Part shown: positions 16,579 through 26,251 of the stretch, in pieces
Numbering within the stretch: the stretch's first letter is position 1
Layout: each line of letters begins with the position of its first letter
Assembly (NCBI GenBank): GCA_963529855.1
Contig: CAURZK010000002.1
Span: forward strand, 540,856 to 604,855
Direction: 5' to 3'
Length of the DNA stretch: 64,000 bases
Origin: 34-65-8 sp963529855
GTDB lineage: Bacteria > Pseudomonadota > Alphaproteobacteria > Sphingomonadales > Sphingomonadaceae
Made by a program: the position numbers and the translations under genes
Notes under the pieces: model-generated
Told to the model about the DNA's origin: nothing
Seen by the model: the letters and a program-made list of their open reading frames with translations, nothing else
The model's database searches: none

Positions 16579-19121
16579 ATTTCGGGCAGTACCTGCTCGG
16601 CAAAGCCCCAGCCCTTCAGCCCCTTGGACCGCGCCCGTTCGAGCAACTGCCCGGCGTCCGCGATAGCGTAAGGGTGGGCATCGTCGAACCCGGCCAGTTC
16701 GCCCCATTCGATCGGCACGGCCACTGGCGCGCCGGCCCGGGCCCGGGCCGAATAGGGCGCGACCGCGGTGCTGCCGCGCTGATTGCGCAGCCAGTCGATG
16801 AAAATCCGCCCCTTGCGCTTGGCCTTGCTCATCGTCGCGGTGAACCGTTCGGGCTCTGCCAGCGCCAGCGCTTCGGAAAACCGGCGGGAGAAATCCTTGT
16901 GCGCTTCCCACGAATGGCCGGGCGTCAGGGGGACCACGACATGAACCCCCTTCCCCCCCGACAGCATGGCGAAGCTGGTCAGGCCAAGGTCCGCCAGCCG
17001 ATCGCGAATGTCGGTCGCAGCGCGTTTCACATCGCCGAAATCCAGCCCTTCATCCGGGTCGAGATCGAAGATCATCCGGTCGGGCAGTTCGACATCGCTT
17101 ACGCGCGCGCCCCAGCCATGGAATTCGATCGTGCCCATCTGCACGCAGGCGAGGAAGCCATCGGCGCTGTCGACATAGAGGTAATCTTCGGTCCCGCCGT
17201 CCTTTTCCTGAATAGGCACGTGGTGGACATGCGGACCGAAACTGCCGCTGTCGTGCTTCTGAAAGAAACATTTCTTCGCGCGCCCCTGCGGACAGCGCAC
17301 CAGGCTGAGCGGTCGCTGGCCCACGAAGGGCAGCATCAGCGGGGCGATGCGCGCGTAGTAATCGGCCAGATCGCCCTTGGTCTGCCCGCTTTCCGGAAAG
17401 ATCACGCGGTCGCGGTTGCTGATCCTGGTAGCGCCCTTGCCTTTCCCCTCCTTTTCGCCATCGTCAGACGGAGCGGGCTCCGGGCGTTCGGGAGTCACGG
17501 CGTCTGCCTGCTTGTCGGCGCGCAGGCCCAGGAAGCTGCCGTGGCGCACGTTCCCGTCGGCGGTGAATTCGGCGAAGGCGATTTCGGCGACCAGTTCCGG
17601 CTTGAGCCAGGTGACGCCGCGCGACGACAGCCGGTCGACTTCCGCCGGCGGGGTCTTGCGTTCCAGCCGCTTCATCCGGGCGGCGAGATCGGCCATCGTG
17701 TCCTGCCCGAACCCGGTGCCGACATTCCCCTTGTAGACCAGCTTTCCATCTTCATTCTGCGCCAGCAGCAGCGAGGAGAACGGCCGCGCCTTGGCGGTGG
17801 ATTTCTTCCAGCCAATGACCACGAATTCCTGCCGCCGGGTGCATTTGACTTTCACCCAGGCCTTGCTGCGCGCATTGCGATAGGGGGCATCGATCTTCTT
17901 TGCGATGATCCCTTCCTGCCCGGCGTCGCACATCGCCCGGTACAGCTTTTCGCCCGCCCCGATCACATGGTCTGCGACCTGGATCGGCGGAACGGCATGG
18001 GCGAGGAGCGCTTCCAGCCGTTCCTTGCGCTCGATCGTCGGGAAGGCGGCCAGATCCTGACCATCGAGTTCGAGCAGATCGAAGGCGAACAGTGCCATCG
18101 CGTCGCTGTCTTTCTGTGCGCCGTGCCCGCGCTTGAGGACGGACTGGAGCGCCGAGAAACTGGGATTGCCGTCCCCGCCAAAAGCCACGATCTCGCCATC
18201 GATCAGGCAGGGTGGCAGGTCGAGTGCGGCCAGCTGGCGCACCAGCGGCGCGAACTTCTCCGTCCAGTCCTGTCCGCTGCGGGTGTAGATCGCCACTTTT
18301 TCCCCCGCACATGCGGCCAGCGCGCGATAACCGTCGAACTTGATTTCGTGCAGCCATCCGTTGCCGGTGGGGATTGCATCGACCAGGGTCGCCAGCTGCG
18401 GCGCGCGGAAGCCGGGCGGCTTGCCCGGTTTTGTCCTGGCCTTTGCCTTGCCCGGCTTGGAAACCCTGCCGACACGTTTGGCGGCCTTTTCCATCTGGGC
18501 AAGGAAAGCATCGCCTTTCTTGCCTTCGAGTGAGAACGATCCGCTCTTGTCGGCTGCGATTTCGGCCATCGAGCGGCCGCTCGCGATGCTGGTCAACTCG
18601 CGCTCGACCAGCACATCGCCTTCCTGCGCATATTCGTCGGCGATCTTTCGCAGCAGCCAGTTGTCGCGTTTCTCGCCCGGCTTGCGCTTGAGGCGGATCA
18701 GCAGCCATTCGCCCTTCATGCGCTCGCCATGCACGATGAAATGCAGGTGCCCCTTGGCCAGATCCTTGGCGCTCTTGCCGGGGATCGGCTCCCATGTGCC
18801 GCGATCCCACAGCATCACCGTGCCGCCGCCGTATTCGCCCTTGGGAATGGTCCCTTCGAACGTGGCATAGGCCAGCGGGTGGTCTTCGGTCTGCACTGCC
18901 AGACGCTTGATGTCGGGATCGAGCGACGGGCCCTTGGTCACGGCCCAGCTCTTGAGCACGCCATCGACCTCCAGCCGCAAGTCCCAGTGCAGCCGCGTCG
19001 CGTCGTGCCTCTGCACCATGAACGTCCTGCCACCAGGGTCCGCCAGCTTGCCGGCGGGTTCGGCCGTCTTCGCGAAATCGCGCTTGGCGTTGTATTCGGC
19101 CAGGGGGTCGCGGCGCGCCAT
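16575..19121 (-). CDS. ligD: ATP-dependent DNA ligase D (phosphoesterase-ligase-polymerase)
   Basis: Multifunctional non-homologous end-joining enzyme, 848 residues. Order as in Pseudomonas: N-terminal 3'-phosphoesterase about residues 35-150 (RHDATRLHWDLRLE, HPLAYATFEGTIPKGEYGGG); ATP-dependent ligase about 240-540 with adenylated Lys261 in EIKFDGYR; a charged linker near 560-585; primase/polymerase about 590-848 with catalytic IFDLDPDEG. It follows ku by 3 nt and is one transcription unit with it. Joins broken ends recruited by Ku. Confidence 0.96.
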   Translation of the reverse strand: MARRDPLAEYNAKRDFAKTAEPAGKLADPGGRTFMVQRHDATRLHWDLRLEVDGVLKSWAVTKGPSLDPDIKRLAVQTEDHPLAYATFEGTIPKGEYGGGTVMLWDRGTWEPIPGKSAKDLAKGHLHFIVHGERMKGEWLLIRLKRKPGEKRDNWLLRKIADEYAQEGDVLVERELTSIASGRSMAEIAADKSGSFSLEGKKGDAFLAQMEKAAKRVGRVSKPGKAKARTKPGKPPGFRAPQLATLVDAIPTGNGWLHEIKFDGYRALAACAGEKVAIYTRSGQDWTEKFAPLVRQLAALDLPPCLIDGEIVAFGGDGNPSFSALQSVLKRGHGAQKDSDAMALFAFDLLELDGQDLAAFPTIERKERLEALLAHAVPPIQVADHVIGAGEKLYRAMCDAGQEGIIAKKIDAPYRNARSKAWVKVKCTRRQEFVVIGWKKSTAKARPFSSLLLAQNEDGKLVYKGNVGTGFGQDTMADLAARMKRLERKTPPAEVDRLSSRGVTWLKPELVAEIAFAEFTADGNVRHGSFLGLRADKQADAVTPERPEPAPSDDGEKEGKGKGATRISNRDRVIFPESGQTKGDLADYYARIAPLMLPFVGQRPLSLVRCPQGRAKKCFFQKHDSGSFGPHVHHVPIQEKDGGTEDYLYVDSADGFLACVQMGTIEFHGWGARVSDVELPDRMIFDLDPDEGLDFGDVKRAATDIRDRLADLGLTSFAMLSGGKGVHVVVPLTPGHSWEAHKDFSRRFSEALALAEPERFTATMSKAKRKGRIFIDWLRNQRGSTAVAPYSARARAGAPVAVPIEWGELAGFDDAHPYAIADAGQLLERARSKGLKGWGFAEQVLPEI

Positions 19122-19124
19122 CGA

Positions 19125-19994
19125 TCAGGCCGACTTCTTGCGCGGTGCGGGTTTCTTCGCAGGCGCTTTCTTGGCCGCGGGCTTGCGCTTGGACGGCGGT
19201 TTGGCATCGCCGACCGATTTCTTGAGCGCGGCCATAAGGTCGATCACGTTGCTGCCGCGGGCCCCGGCCGGTTCGCCCACATCCTCCAGTATCTTGCGGC
19301 CCGATTTGGACTTCGCCTTCTTCTCGATCAGCCGCATCAGCGCATCGGCATAACGGTCTTCGAAGGCGCTGGCATCGAACGGCGCGGTCTTCTTTTCGAT
19401 CAGCGCGGTTGCCAGATCCAGCAGCTCGGCATCGGGCTTGTCATTGCCGATTTCGGAGAAGAACGACTGCCCTTTGCGCACTTCATCGGCATAGCGCAGC
19501 GTTTCCATCAGCAGGCCTTTGCCGCAGGGCTTGATCGCGACCAGTTGCTCGCGTCCGCGCACCGACAGCTGGCCCAGGCCCACCTTGCCTGCCTTGCGCA
19601 GCGCTTCGCGCAGCACGATGAACGCTTCTTCCGCCAGGTCATCGGCCGGCGCGACGTAATACGGCTTTTCGAAATAGAGCGGGTCGATCTCTCCCGCGTC
19701 GACGAACTGGACCAGTTCCAGCGTCTTGCGGCTCTCGATCTTGACCGCCTCGATCTCGTCGTCGTCGAGCAGGACGTAATCGCCTCTCGACATCTCGTAA
19801 CCCTTGACGATCTCGTCGCGGTCGACCGGGCCGACCCCGGCCACGACTTTCTCGTAATTCACCCGCTTGCCGCTGGCCTCGTGAATCTGGCGGAAACTGA
19901 TCTTTGCCCCCGACTTGACTGCCGAGTAGACCTCCACCGGAATCGAGACCAGCGCCAGCCTGATCTGCCCTTGCCAATAGGCACGTGCCGCCAT
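19125..19994 (-). CDS. ku: Non-homologous end-joining protein Ku
   Basis: Ring-forming homodimer that binds DNA double-strand ends and recruits LigD. 289 residues from the ATG at 19994, chosen because AAGGAG lies 9 nt upstream; an upstream in-frame ATG at 20039 is less likely. The N-terminal MAARAYWQGQIRLALVSIPV and the core KGYEMSRGDYVLLDDDEIE are diagnostic. The last 25 residues form a Lys/Ala/Pro-rich tail, known in bacterial Ku to modulate DNA binding. Divergent from the transketolase-like gene. Confidence 0.96.
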   Translation of the reverse strand: MAARAYWQGQIRLALVSIPVEVYSAVKSGAKISFRQIHEASGKRVNYEKVVAGVGPVDRDEIVKGYEMSRGDYVLLDDDEIEAVKIESRKTLELVQFVDAGEIDPLYFEKPYYVAPADDLAEEAFIVLREALRKAGKVGLGQLSVRGREQLVAIKPCGKGLLMETLRYADEVRKGQSFFSEIGNDKPDAELLDLATALIEKKTAPFDASAFEDRYADALMRLIEKKAKSKSGRKILEDVGEPAGARGSNVIDLMAALKKSVGDAKPPSKRKPAAKKAPAKKPAPRKKSA

Positions 19995-20150
19995 GTTTCC
20001 GAACTCCTTCCCTCCATGCACAAGCGATTGACCCGGCAATTGGTTTCGCGGCCGCGCAGCAGTCGCCTTCGCGGCGCCAAATGGCTAACGCGATCAGGAG
20101 ATTCGCACGCCCACCGGCCCCGCGCCGATGGGACCAAGGACACCCAGCCC

Positions 20151-22493
20151 ATGACGACCACCACCGACAGCCCGATGGACGAAACCATCGCCGCGCTGGA
20201 ACACCTGGATACGCGGCTGCTGTGGCTGTCGTCGTGGATGATCCACAATGCCAACCACCTGCGCGAGAAGCGCGACGGGCTGAAGGTGGGCGGGCACCAG
20301 GCGAGCTGCGCCTCGATGACGGCGATCATGTCCGCGCTCTATTTCCATGCGCTGCGCCCGCAGGATAAGGTCGCGGTCAAGCCCCATGCCGGGCCCGTCC
20401 TCCACGCGATTCATTACCTGCTCGGCGAACAGACGTGCGAAGCGATGGAGAAATTTCGCGGCCTGGGCGGCGTGCAAAGCTATCCCAGCCGGACCAAGGA
20501 TACGATCCCGGTCGATTTCTCGACCGGATCGGTCGGGCTGGGCGTGGCGATCACCGCCTTCACCTCGCTGGTGCAGGATTACCTGATCGCGCATGGCCAG
20601 CTGCGCGAAGAAAATGCCGGCCGCATGATCGCGCTGATGGGCGATGCGGAACTGGACGAAGGCAACATCTACGAATGCCTGATCGAAGGGTACAAGCACG
20701 ACCTGAGGAACTGCTGGTGGGTGGTCGATTACAACCGGCAGTCGCTGGATGCGACCACGGCTGACCGCATGTTCCGCCGGTTCGACGACATCTTCGAAAC
20801 CTGCGGCTGGCGGGTCATCACGCTCAAGTACGGCAAGCTGCAGCGCGAGGTTTTCAAGCGCCCTGGCGGCAAATCGCTGCAGCAATGGATCGACGGCTGC
20901 CCCAACGCCGATTTCGCCGCGCTGACATACCAGGGCGGCGGCGCCTGGCGCGCCCGGCTGATGGAGGACATCGGCACCCGGCCCCATGTGGCAAAGCTGC
21001 TCGCATCGTTCGACGATACCGAACTGGCACGGCTTATGACCAACCTTGGCGGGCACTGCGTCGCGTCTCTGGTGGAAGCCTTCGAAAGCGCCGACGATGA
21101 ACGCCCGACCCTGTTCATCGCCTATACCGTCAAGGGGCACGGCCTGCCGCTGGCGGGGCACAAGGACAACCATTCTGGCATGATGAACCCGCCCCAGATC
21201 GCCCAGTTGCGGGCCGAACTGGGGATCGCCGAAGGCGCGGAGTGGGAACCGTGGGGCGGATTGGGCGACAATCTGGCCGCACGGCTGGAAGCGTTCATCG
21301 CGCGCAGCCCCATCGCCCGCAAGATTCGCGAGGGCAACGCGCCCCCCGTCCCCGTCCCCGCCCGGTTCACAGTGCCCGACGGGGCCGAGCTTTCCACCCA
21401 GGCGGCTTTCGGCAAGATCCTGCACGACCTTGCCAAATCGGGCGAGGAACTGGCCGACCGCATCGTTACCACTGCCCCCGATGTGACCCAGACGACCAAC
21501 CTGGGCGCCTTCGTCAACCAGCGCGGGTTGTTCCGGCGACAGGAACTGGCCGACGTGTTCCACAAGGCGCGCATCCCGTCGGCGCAGAAGTGGGCCCAGC
21601 ATGCGGCAGGCCAGCACATCGAGCTGGGTATCGCAGAACACAACTTCTTCCTCGCCCTCGCCGCGCTCGGCCTCGCCGCGCCGCATTTCGGCACGCGGCT
21701 GCTGCCGGTCGGAACAGTCTATGATCCGTTTATCGCGCGCGGCCTCGATGCGCTGAATTACGGTTGTTACATGGATTCGCGCTTCCTGCTGGTCGGCACG
21801 CCTTCGGGCCTGACGCTGGCCGCCGAAGGGGGCGCGCACCAGTCGATCAATACCCCGCTGATCGGCATGGGCCAGCCCAACCTCACCTATTTCGAGCCTG
21901 CTTTTGCCGACGAGGTTGCAGTGATGATGCGTCACGCTTTCGCGCATATGCAGCAGCCCGATGGCAGCTCGGTCTACCTGCGCCTCACCACGCGTGCCAT
22001 CCGGCAGGTCGAGCGCACCGGTGATGACTGGGAACCCGGCGCGCTGGCGGGCGGATACTGGCTGCGCGAACCTGCCCCCGGTGCCGAAGCAGCGATCGTG
22101 TTCACCGGCGCCGTCGCGCCCGAGGCGATCGCGGCGTGGGAGGAACTGGCCGACGATCTTCCCGGGCTCGGCCTGCTCAACGTGACCTCGCCCGACCTGC
22201 TGCACCGGGGTTGGTCGGGCAGCCGCGCAGCCCGCTGGCAGGGCGGCACGCGCGCGCCCTGCCATGCCGAACGCCTGCTTGCGCCGCTTGCCCCGGGTGC
22301 AGGGCTGGTCACTGTGATCGACGGATCGCCAGGGGCCCTGTCATGGCTGGGCGGCGTGCGCGGCATGCGGGTGAGCCCGCTGGGCACCGACCGGTTCGGG
22401 CAGACGGGCGATCTGCCCGATCTCTACCGCACCTATCGCCTCGACGCCGAAGCCATCGTCGACGCCGCGGCGGAGCTTTTCCTGGGGGAGTGA
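20151..22493 (+). CDS. Transketolase/AceE-like thiamine diphosphate enzyme
   Basis: Large ThDP enzyme of 780 residues. The first half carries a cofactor motif GDAELDEGNIYE with WWVVDYNRQSLD, close to the motif of homodimeric pyruvate dehydrogenase E1 (AceE); residues about 420-600 hold the pyrimidine-binding domain (ELGIAEHNFFLALAALGLAA), followed by the C-terminal transketolase domain. It is shorter than AceE and longer than classical transketolase, so the acceptor is uncertain. ATG at 20151 is preferred; the open frame runs much further upstream only because it lies antisense to ku and ligD. Confidence 0.82.
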   Translation: MTTTTDSPMDETIAALEHLDTRLLWLSSWMIHNANHLREKRDGLKVGGHQASCASMTAIMSALYFHALRPQDKVAVKPHAGPVLHAIHYLLGEQTCEAMEKFRGLGGVQSYPSRTKDTIPVDFSTGSVGLGVAITAFTSLVQDYLIAHGQLREENAGRMIALMGDAELDEGNIYECLIEGYKHDLRNCWWVVDYNRQSLDATTADRMFRRFDDIFETCGWRVITLKYGKLQREVFKRPGGKSLQQWIDGCPNADFAALTYQGGGAWRARLMEDIGTRPHVAKLLASFDDTELARLMTNLGGHCVASLVEAFESADDERPTLFIAYTVKGHGLPLAGHKDNHSGMMNPPQIAQLRAELGIAEGAEWEPWGGLGDNLAARLEAFIARSPIARKIREGNAPPVPVPARFTVPDGAELSTQAAFGKILHDLAKSGEELADRIVTTAPDVTQTTNLGAFVNQRGLFRRQELADVFHKARIPSAQKWAQHAAGQHIELGIAEHNFFLALAALGLAAPHFGTRLLPVGTVYDPFIARGLDALNYGCYMDSRFLLVGTPSGLTLAAEGGAHQSINTPLIGMGQPNLTYFEPAFADEVAVMMRHAFAHMQQPDGSSVYLRLTTRAIRQVERTGDDWEPGALAGGYWLREPAPGAEAAIVFTGAVAPEAIAAWEELADDLPGLGLLNVTSPDLLHRGWSGSRAARWQGGTRAPCHAERLLAPLAPGAGLVTVIDGSPGALSWLGGVRGMRVSPLGTDRFGQTGDLPDLYRTYRLDAEAIVDAAAELFLGE

Positions 22494-22508
22494 TGGGACC
22501 CGTGGCGG

Positions 22509-23141
22509 TCAATCCGCCGCCCGGATAATCTCCAGCGCGCGTGGGCTGCCGACCACCTCCGCATACTTGGCCTGCAGGTCGAACAGGTTCGCTTCGTGCG
22601 GAGAGGCGTGGCGATCGGCGCAGGCGTCGCGGACGACGAACGGGGCAAACCCATGCTGCAGTGCGTCGAGTGCCGATGCCCTGACGCAGCCCGACGTGGA
22701 ATAGCCGCCGATTATCAGGGTATCGACCATGCGCGCGCGCAGCCATTCGGCCAGCGGCGTGCCGAAGAAGGCCGAGGGAAACTGCTTGGAAATCACTTCC
22801 TCGCCCGGCTTCGGCTGAAGTTCGGTCGGAAAGGCGCCCAGCGGCGATTCGCGGTCGAACACCGCAAGGGCCGGTACCTTGCGGTAGAACAGCCCGCCAT
22901 CGGCCCCGCCGGGCTCATAAACGACATTGGTCAGCGCGATGGGAATGCCCGCCTCGCGCGCCGCATCGAGCAGTTGCACCGCAACCCCCAGCGCAGCTTC
23001 GGCCGTGTTGCAAAATAAGGGCGAGGCGGGCTCGAGATAGGCGGCGACCATGTCGACAAGCAGCAGCGCCGGCCGTTTTCCGGGCAGGAGACGTCCGGTG
23101 TAGGCAGCGCTGTAATTAACAGCCAGATCGCCATCGGGCAT
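22509..23141 (-). CDS. Isochorismatase-family amidase
   Basis: Cysteine hydrolase of 210 residues. The catalytic triad is complete: Asp30 in LLLVDMVAAY, Lys119 in SKQFPSAFFGT and Cys152 in GYSTSGCVRASA. The STSGCVRASALDA segment and overall length resemble N-carbamoylsarcosine amidase and maleamate amidohydrolase rather than isochorismatase proper. It is the last gene of the HyuAB operon and overlaps the CoA-transferase stop by one base (TGATG). In context it probably removes ammonia from a half-amide or carbamoyl product released by HyuAB; this is inference. Confidence 0.86.
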   Translation of the reverse strand: MPDGDLAVNYSAAYTGRLLPGKRPALLLVDMVAAYLEPASPLFCNTAEAALGVAVQLLDAAREAGIPIALTNVVYEPGGADGGLFYRKVPALAVFDRESPLGAFPTELQPKPGEEVISKQFPSAFFGTPLAEWLRARMVDTLIIGGYSTSGCVRASALDALQHGFAPFVVRDACADRHASPHEANLFDLQAKYAEVVGSPRALEIIRAAD

Positions 23142-24337
23142 CAGATGACGCCCCGCGCGGCAAGGTCCTCCAGCTGGTCCTGCTCCAGACCGAGCAGTTC
23201 GCCATAAACCTCGTCATTGTGCTGGCCCGGGGTCGCGGGCGCCGGTCGCCGAATGCTCGAAGGCGTGCGCGAAAACTTCGGGAACGTACCCTGCATGCGG
23301 ACCGTGCCGCGGGTTTGTGTTTCGACCGCGACGATCGCCTCGCGCGCCTGGAAATGCGGATCGTCGAGCATGTCGGGCGCGGTATAGACCCGGCCCGCCG
23401 GGATCGAATGCGCGACCATCAGCGCGTCGACCTCGTCCACGGTCAGGGCGGCGGTCCAGGCATTGATCCGCTCGTCCAGTTCCTGCTGGTGCATTCCGCG
23501 CGCCAGGTGCGTGGCGTAACGTTCGTCCTGCGCCAGTCCGGGTTCGCCCATCGCCTTTGCCAGCCGGGCGAAGATGGCATCATTGTTGGCACCGATCATG
23601 AACGGGCCGTCCTTGCACGAATAGACATTGGACGGGGCGATGCCCGGCAGGATCGAACCCGATCGTTCACGGATGATCCCGTTGTAATCATATTCGGGCA
23701 CCAGCCCTTCCATCACCTGCAGCACCGCTTCGTAAAGCGCGGTGTCGATGACCTGGCCAAGGCCCGTTTTCTCGCGGTGATGGAGCGCGGCCAGCACGCC
23801 CATGCAGCCATAAGTGGCGCACAGCGTATCCCCGATCGAGACGCCCATGCGCGCAGGCGGGCGGTCCGGATCGCCGACGATATAGCGCCAGCCGCCCATC
23901 GCCTCGCCAATGCCGCCAAAACCTGCCCGGTCGGAATAGGGCCCGTATTGCCCATAACCGGACATGCGCGCGACGATCAGGCGCGGGTTGGCTTGCAGCA
24001 AGGCGTCGGGGGCAAGGCCCCACTTTTCCAGCGTCCCGGGCTTGAAATTCTCGATCAGCACGTCTGCATCGGCCACCAGCCGCCGGACCAGATCCTGGCC
24101 TTCAGGCACTCGCAGATTGGCGGTGACCGAACGCTTGTTCCGCCCGATCACTTCCCACTGCACCTTTTCCGCGCCCTGGCCCCAGACCCGCATCGGATCG
24201 CCCGCACCCGGGGATTCCACCTTGATCACATCGGCGCCCATGTCGCCCAGCAATTGCCCGCAGAACGGCCCCGCGAGAAGCTGGCCAAGCTCGATCACGC
24301 GCAAACCCGCCAGAGCGCCTGCTTCCATGCCGATCAT
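23141..24337 (-). CDS. Class III CoA-transferase (CaiB/BaiF family)
   Basis: Transfers CoA from one carboxylate to another. 398 residues, normal length. The N-terminal LRVIELGQLLAGPFCGQLLGDMGADVIKVE is the family hallmark (quoted here only in part: GADVIKVE precedes the PGAGDPMR loop), and MSGYGQYGPYSDRAGF lies before the expected catalytic Asp region. It overlaps hyuB by 4 nt (ATGA) and the amidase by 1 nt. In the island it most likely activates the carboxylate produced by ring opening so the lyase can act. Confidence 0.9.
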   Translation of the reverse strand: MIGMEAGALAGLRVIELGQLLAGPFCGQLLGDMGADVIKVESPGAGDPMRVWGQGAEKVQWEVIGRNKRSVTANLRVPEGQDLVRRLVADADVLIENFKPGTLEKWGLAPDALLQANPRLIVARMSGYGQYGPYSDRAGFGGIGEAMGGWRYIVGDPDRPPARMGVSIGDTLCATYGCMGVLAALHHREKTGLGQVIDTALYEAVLQVMEGLVPEYDYNGIIRERSGSILPGIAPSNVYSCKDGPFMIGANNDAIFARLAKAMGEPGLAQDERYATHLARGMHQQELDERINAWTAALTVDEVDALMVAHSIPAGRVYTAPDMLDDPHFQAREAIVAVETQTRGTVRMQGTFPKFSRTPSSIRRPAPATPGQHNDEVYGELLGLEQDQLEDLAARGVI

Positions 24338-26241
24338 TCCGCCGCCTCGGCCATGCTGCGGCCGCGCCAGACGGGCTGCACCGGAGCAGGCAGACCGGTT
24401 TCCTGTTCGCAGCGCGCGCGCAATGCATCGATCCCCGGTCCGAAATCGAACACTTTCCCCGCCTTGCGGCCAGCGCGCATTTCATCGCGCAGACGCCGCG
24501 TCGCCAGCTCATCGACCGTGCCGTCGTGGTCGGTGACAACGCCGTAATCGCGGGCTCCGGCCGGGGTCACAAGACCCTGGCGAATTTCGAGCCCGACCAG
24601 CGCCGGGTCGCGTTCCAGCGGATCACCCCACCCGCCGCCGCCCCAGGTGATGAAGTGGAGCTGGTCACCGGCCTTGACCGCGATGTCATCGACCTTGTTG
24701 CCGATGATATGGCTGGTGCCGTCAGCGCGTTCGAGCACCTTTCTTGCCCGCTTGCCCGGCAGGCCGTCGTTGACGCCCCAGGGCGGCACGAACCAGCGGT
24801 CGTCATGGATCGCGATCTGGCCATCAGCGAGGAAGCGGTAGGTCATGTGAATGCCATTGCCCCCGCGGTGCAGCCCCGCCCCGCCGCTGTCGGGCTCGGT
24901 CTCGTAGCGTTCGATCCGCAGCGGGAAATAGCGTTCGAGGAATTCGTTGGGCACGTTGGTAAATCCCGGCCAGAGCGAATGCCCGTCCGGCCCGTCGCCG
25001 AGCGGGCGCCCGGGGATGCCGCCAAAGCCGATCTGGAACAGCTGGAACCATTGGCCTTCGCGGCTCCCCGGGTCTTTGGCCCGGTTGTCCCACCCGGAAT
25101 AGAACAAATGGGGGGAGGAGCTGAAACCCGCGGCATTGAGGAACTGAGGGGTCTTTTGCCCCAATAGTCCGCCGAGGATGTCGAAAATACGCCCGAGGGC
25201 GTGGGTGCGACCCGACAGGGCTGCCGGGAATTTGGGTTTGAGTAGTGATCCGTCGGGAATGCGGACTTCGATCAGGTCGTAGAACCCGTCGTTGAACAGG
25301 ATCTGCGGATCGAACACCATGATCATGTAGATGCCGAAGAACATCTTGAACATGTTCTCGTTGAGATAGAAATTGATCGAGGCGGCGCTTTGCGGGTCGG
25401 TGCCATCGAAATCGAGCACGACCCGGTCGCCTTCGCGCCACATGGTGCACTTGATCCGGTAAGGGCCGTGGCCAAGCCCGTCGTCACAGATGTAATCCTC
25501 GAAGCTGACCGGCTCTTCCGCGACAGCCATCGCAATTAGCGACTTCATCGCGCGGTGGTTGCGCGCAAGCAGTTCCTGCGTCGCGGAGACATAGACATCT
25601 TCGCCGAAACGGTCGGCCATCTCGATCACGCGGCGCGCGGCAACCCGGCAGCTGGCGATCAGCGCGTTGAGATCAGCCTGGCACCAGTCGGGCTTGCGCG
25701 TCTGGTGCATGACCAGCTTCATCAGGTCTTCGTTATACTCCCCTCGCCTCCAGATCTTGACCGGAGGGATGCGTACCCCCTCCTCGAAGATCGACCTGGC
25801 ATCTATTGGCATCGATCCGACGACCTTGCCGCCGATGTCGCTCTGGTGCCCGAACATCGCAGTCCACGCGAGCAGGCGGCCCTGCTTGTAGACCGGCAAC
25901 AGCACCAGCCAGTCGTTCGAATGGCTGATCGCGCCTTCGCAGGAATAGGGATCGGACAGGAAGATCATATCCCCGTCCTCGATCGTGCCGTCGTAGCCCT
26001 TCAGAAACCCGTCGATGAAGCTGCCGAACTGGCCGACGATCATCTTGCCCGCTGGGTCGGCGATCAGCGGAAAGGCGTCGCCCTGTTCGCGGATGCCGGG
26101 CGACATGGCGGTGCGCACCAGTGTCGCGTCCATTTCGATCCGCGCGTTGCGCAGTGCATTTTCGATGATGTCGAGCGTGACCGGGTCGATGGCGACCTTG
26201 CCGAAAGGGGTCGGGTTCTGCTGGATGATCTGGGCAGGCAT
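24334..26241 (-). CDS. hyuB: Hydantoinase B/oxoprolinase family subunit
   Basis: Large partner of HyuA in ATP-dependent cyclic amide hydrolases (5-oxoprolinase, N-methylhydantoinase) and in related acetone/acetophenone carboxylases. 635 residues. Characteristic segments: DPVTLDIIENALRNARIEMD at the N-terminus, VRTAMSPGIREQGDAFPLI, FLSDPYSCEGAISHSNDWLV and the C-terminal GGGWGDPLERDPALV. It starts 10 nt after hyuA stops. Whether the complex hydrolyses a ring or carboxylates a ketone cannot be decided from sequence. Confidence 0.92.
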   Translation of the reverse strand: MPAQIIQQNPTPFGKVAIDPVTLDIIENALRNARIEMDATLVRTAMSPGIREQGDAFPLIADPAGKMIVGQFGSFIDGFLKGYDGTIEDGDMIFLSDPYSCEGAISHSNDWLVLLPVYKQGRLLAWTAMFGHQSDIGGKVVGSMPIDARSIFEEGVRIPPVKIWRRGEYNEDLMKLVMHQTRKPDWCQADLNALIASCRVAARRVIEMADRFGEDVYVSATQELLARNHRAMKSLIAMAVAEEPVSFEDYICDDGLGHGPYRIKCTMWREGDRVVLDFDGTDPQSAASINFYLNENMFKMFFGIYMIMVFDPQILFNDGFYDLIEVRIPDGSLLKPKFPAALSGRTHALGRIFDILGGLLGQKTPQFLNAAGFSSSPHLFYSGWDNRAKDPGSREGQWFQLFQIGFGGIPGRPLGDGPDGHSLWPGFTNVPNEFLERYFPLRIERYETEPDSGGAGLHRGGNGIHMTYRFLADGQIAIHDDRWFVPPWGVNDGLPGKRARKVLERADGTSHIIGNKVDDIAVKAGDQLHFITWGGGGWGDPLERDPALVGLEIRQGLVTPAGARDYGVVTDHDGTVDELATRRLRDEMRAGRKAGKVFDFGPGIDALRARCEQETGLPAPVQPVWRGRSMAEAAE

Positions 26242-26251
26242 GTCCGGTTCC

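Noticed and set aside
18729..20150. Long N-terminal extension of the transketolase-like gene
   Set aside because: It runs antisense to ku and ligD and has no family resemblance; the ATG at 20151 starts the recognisable protein.
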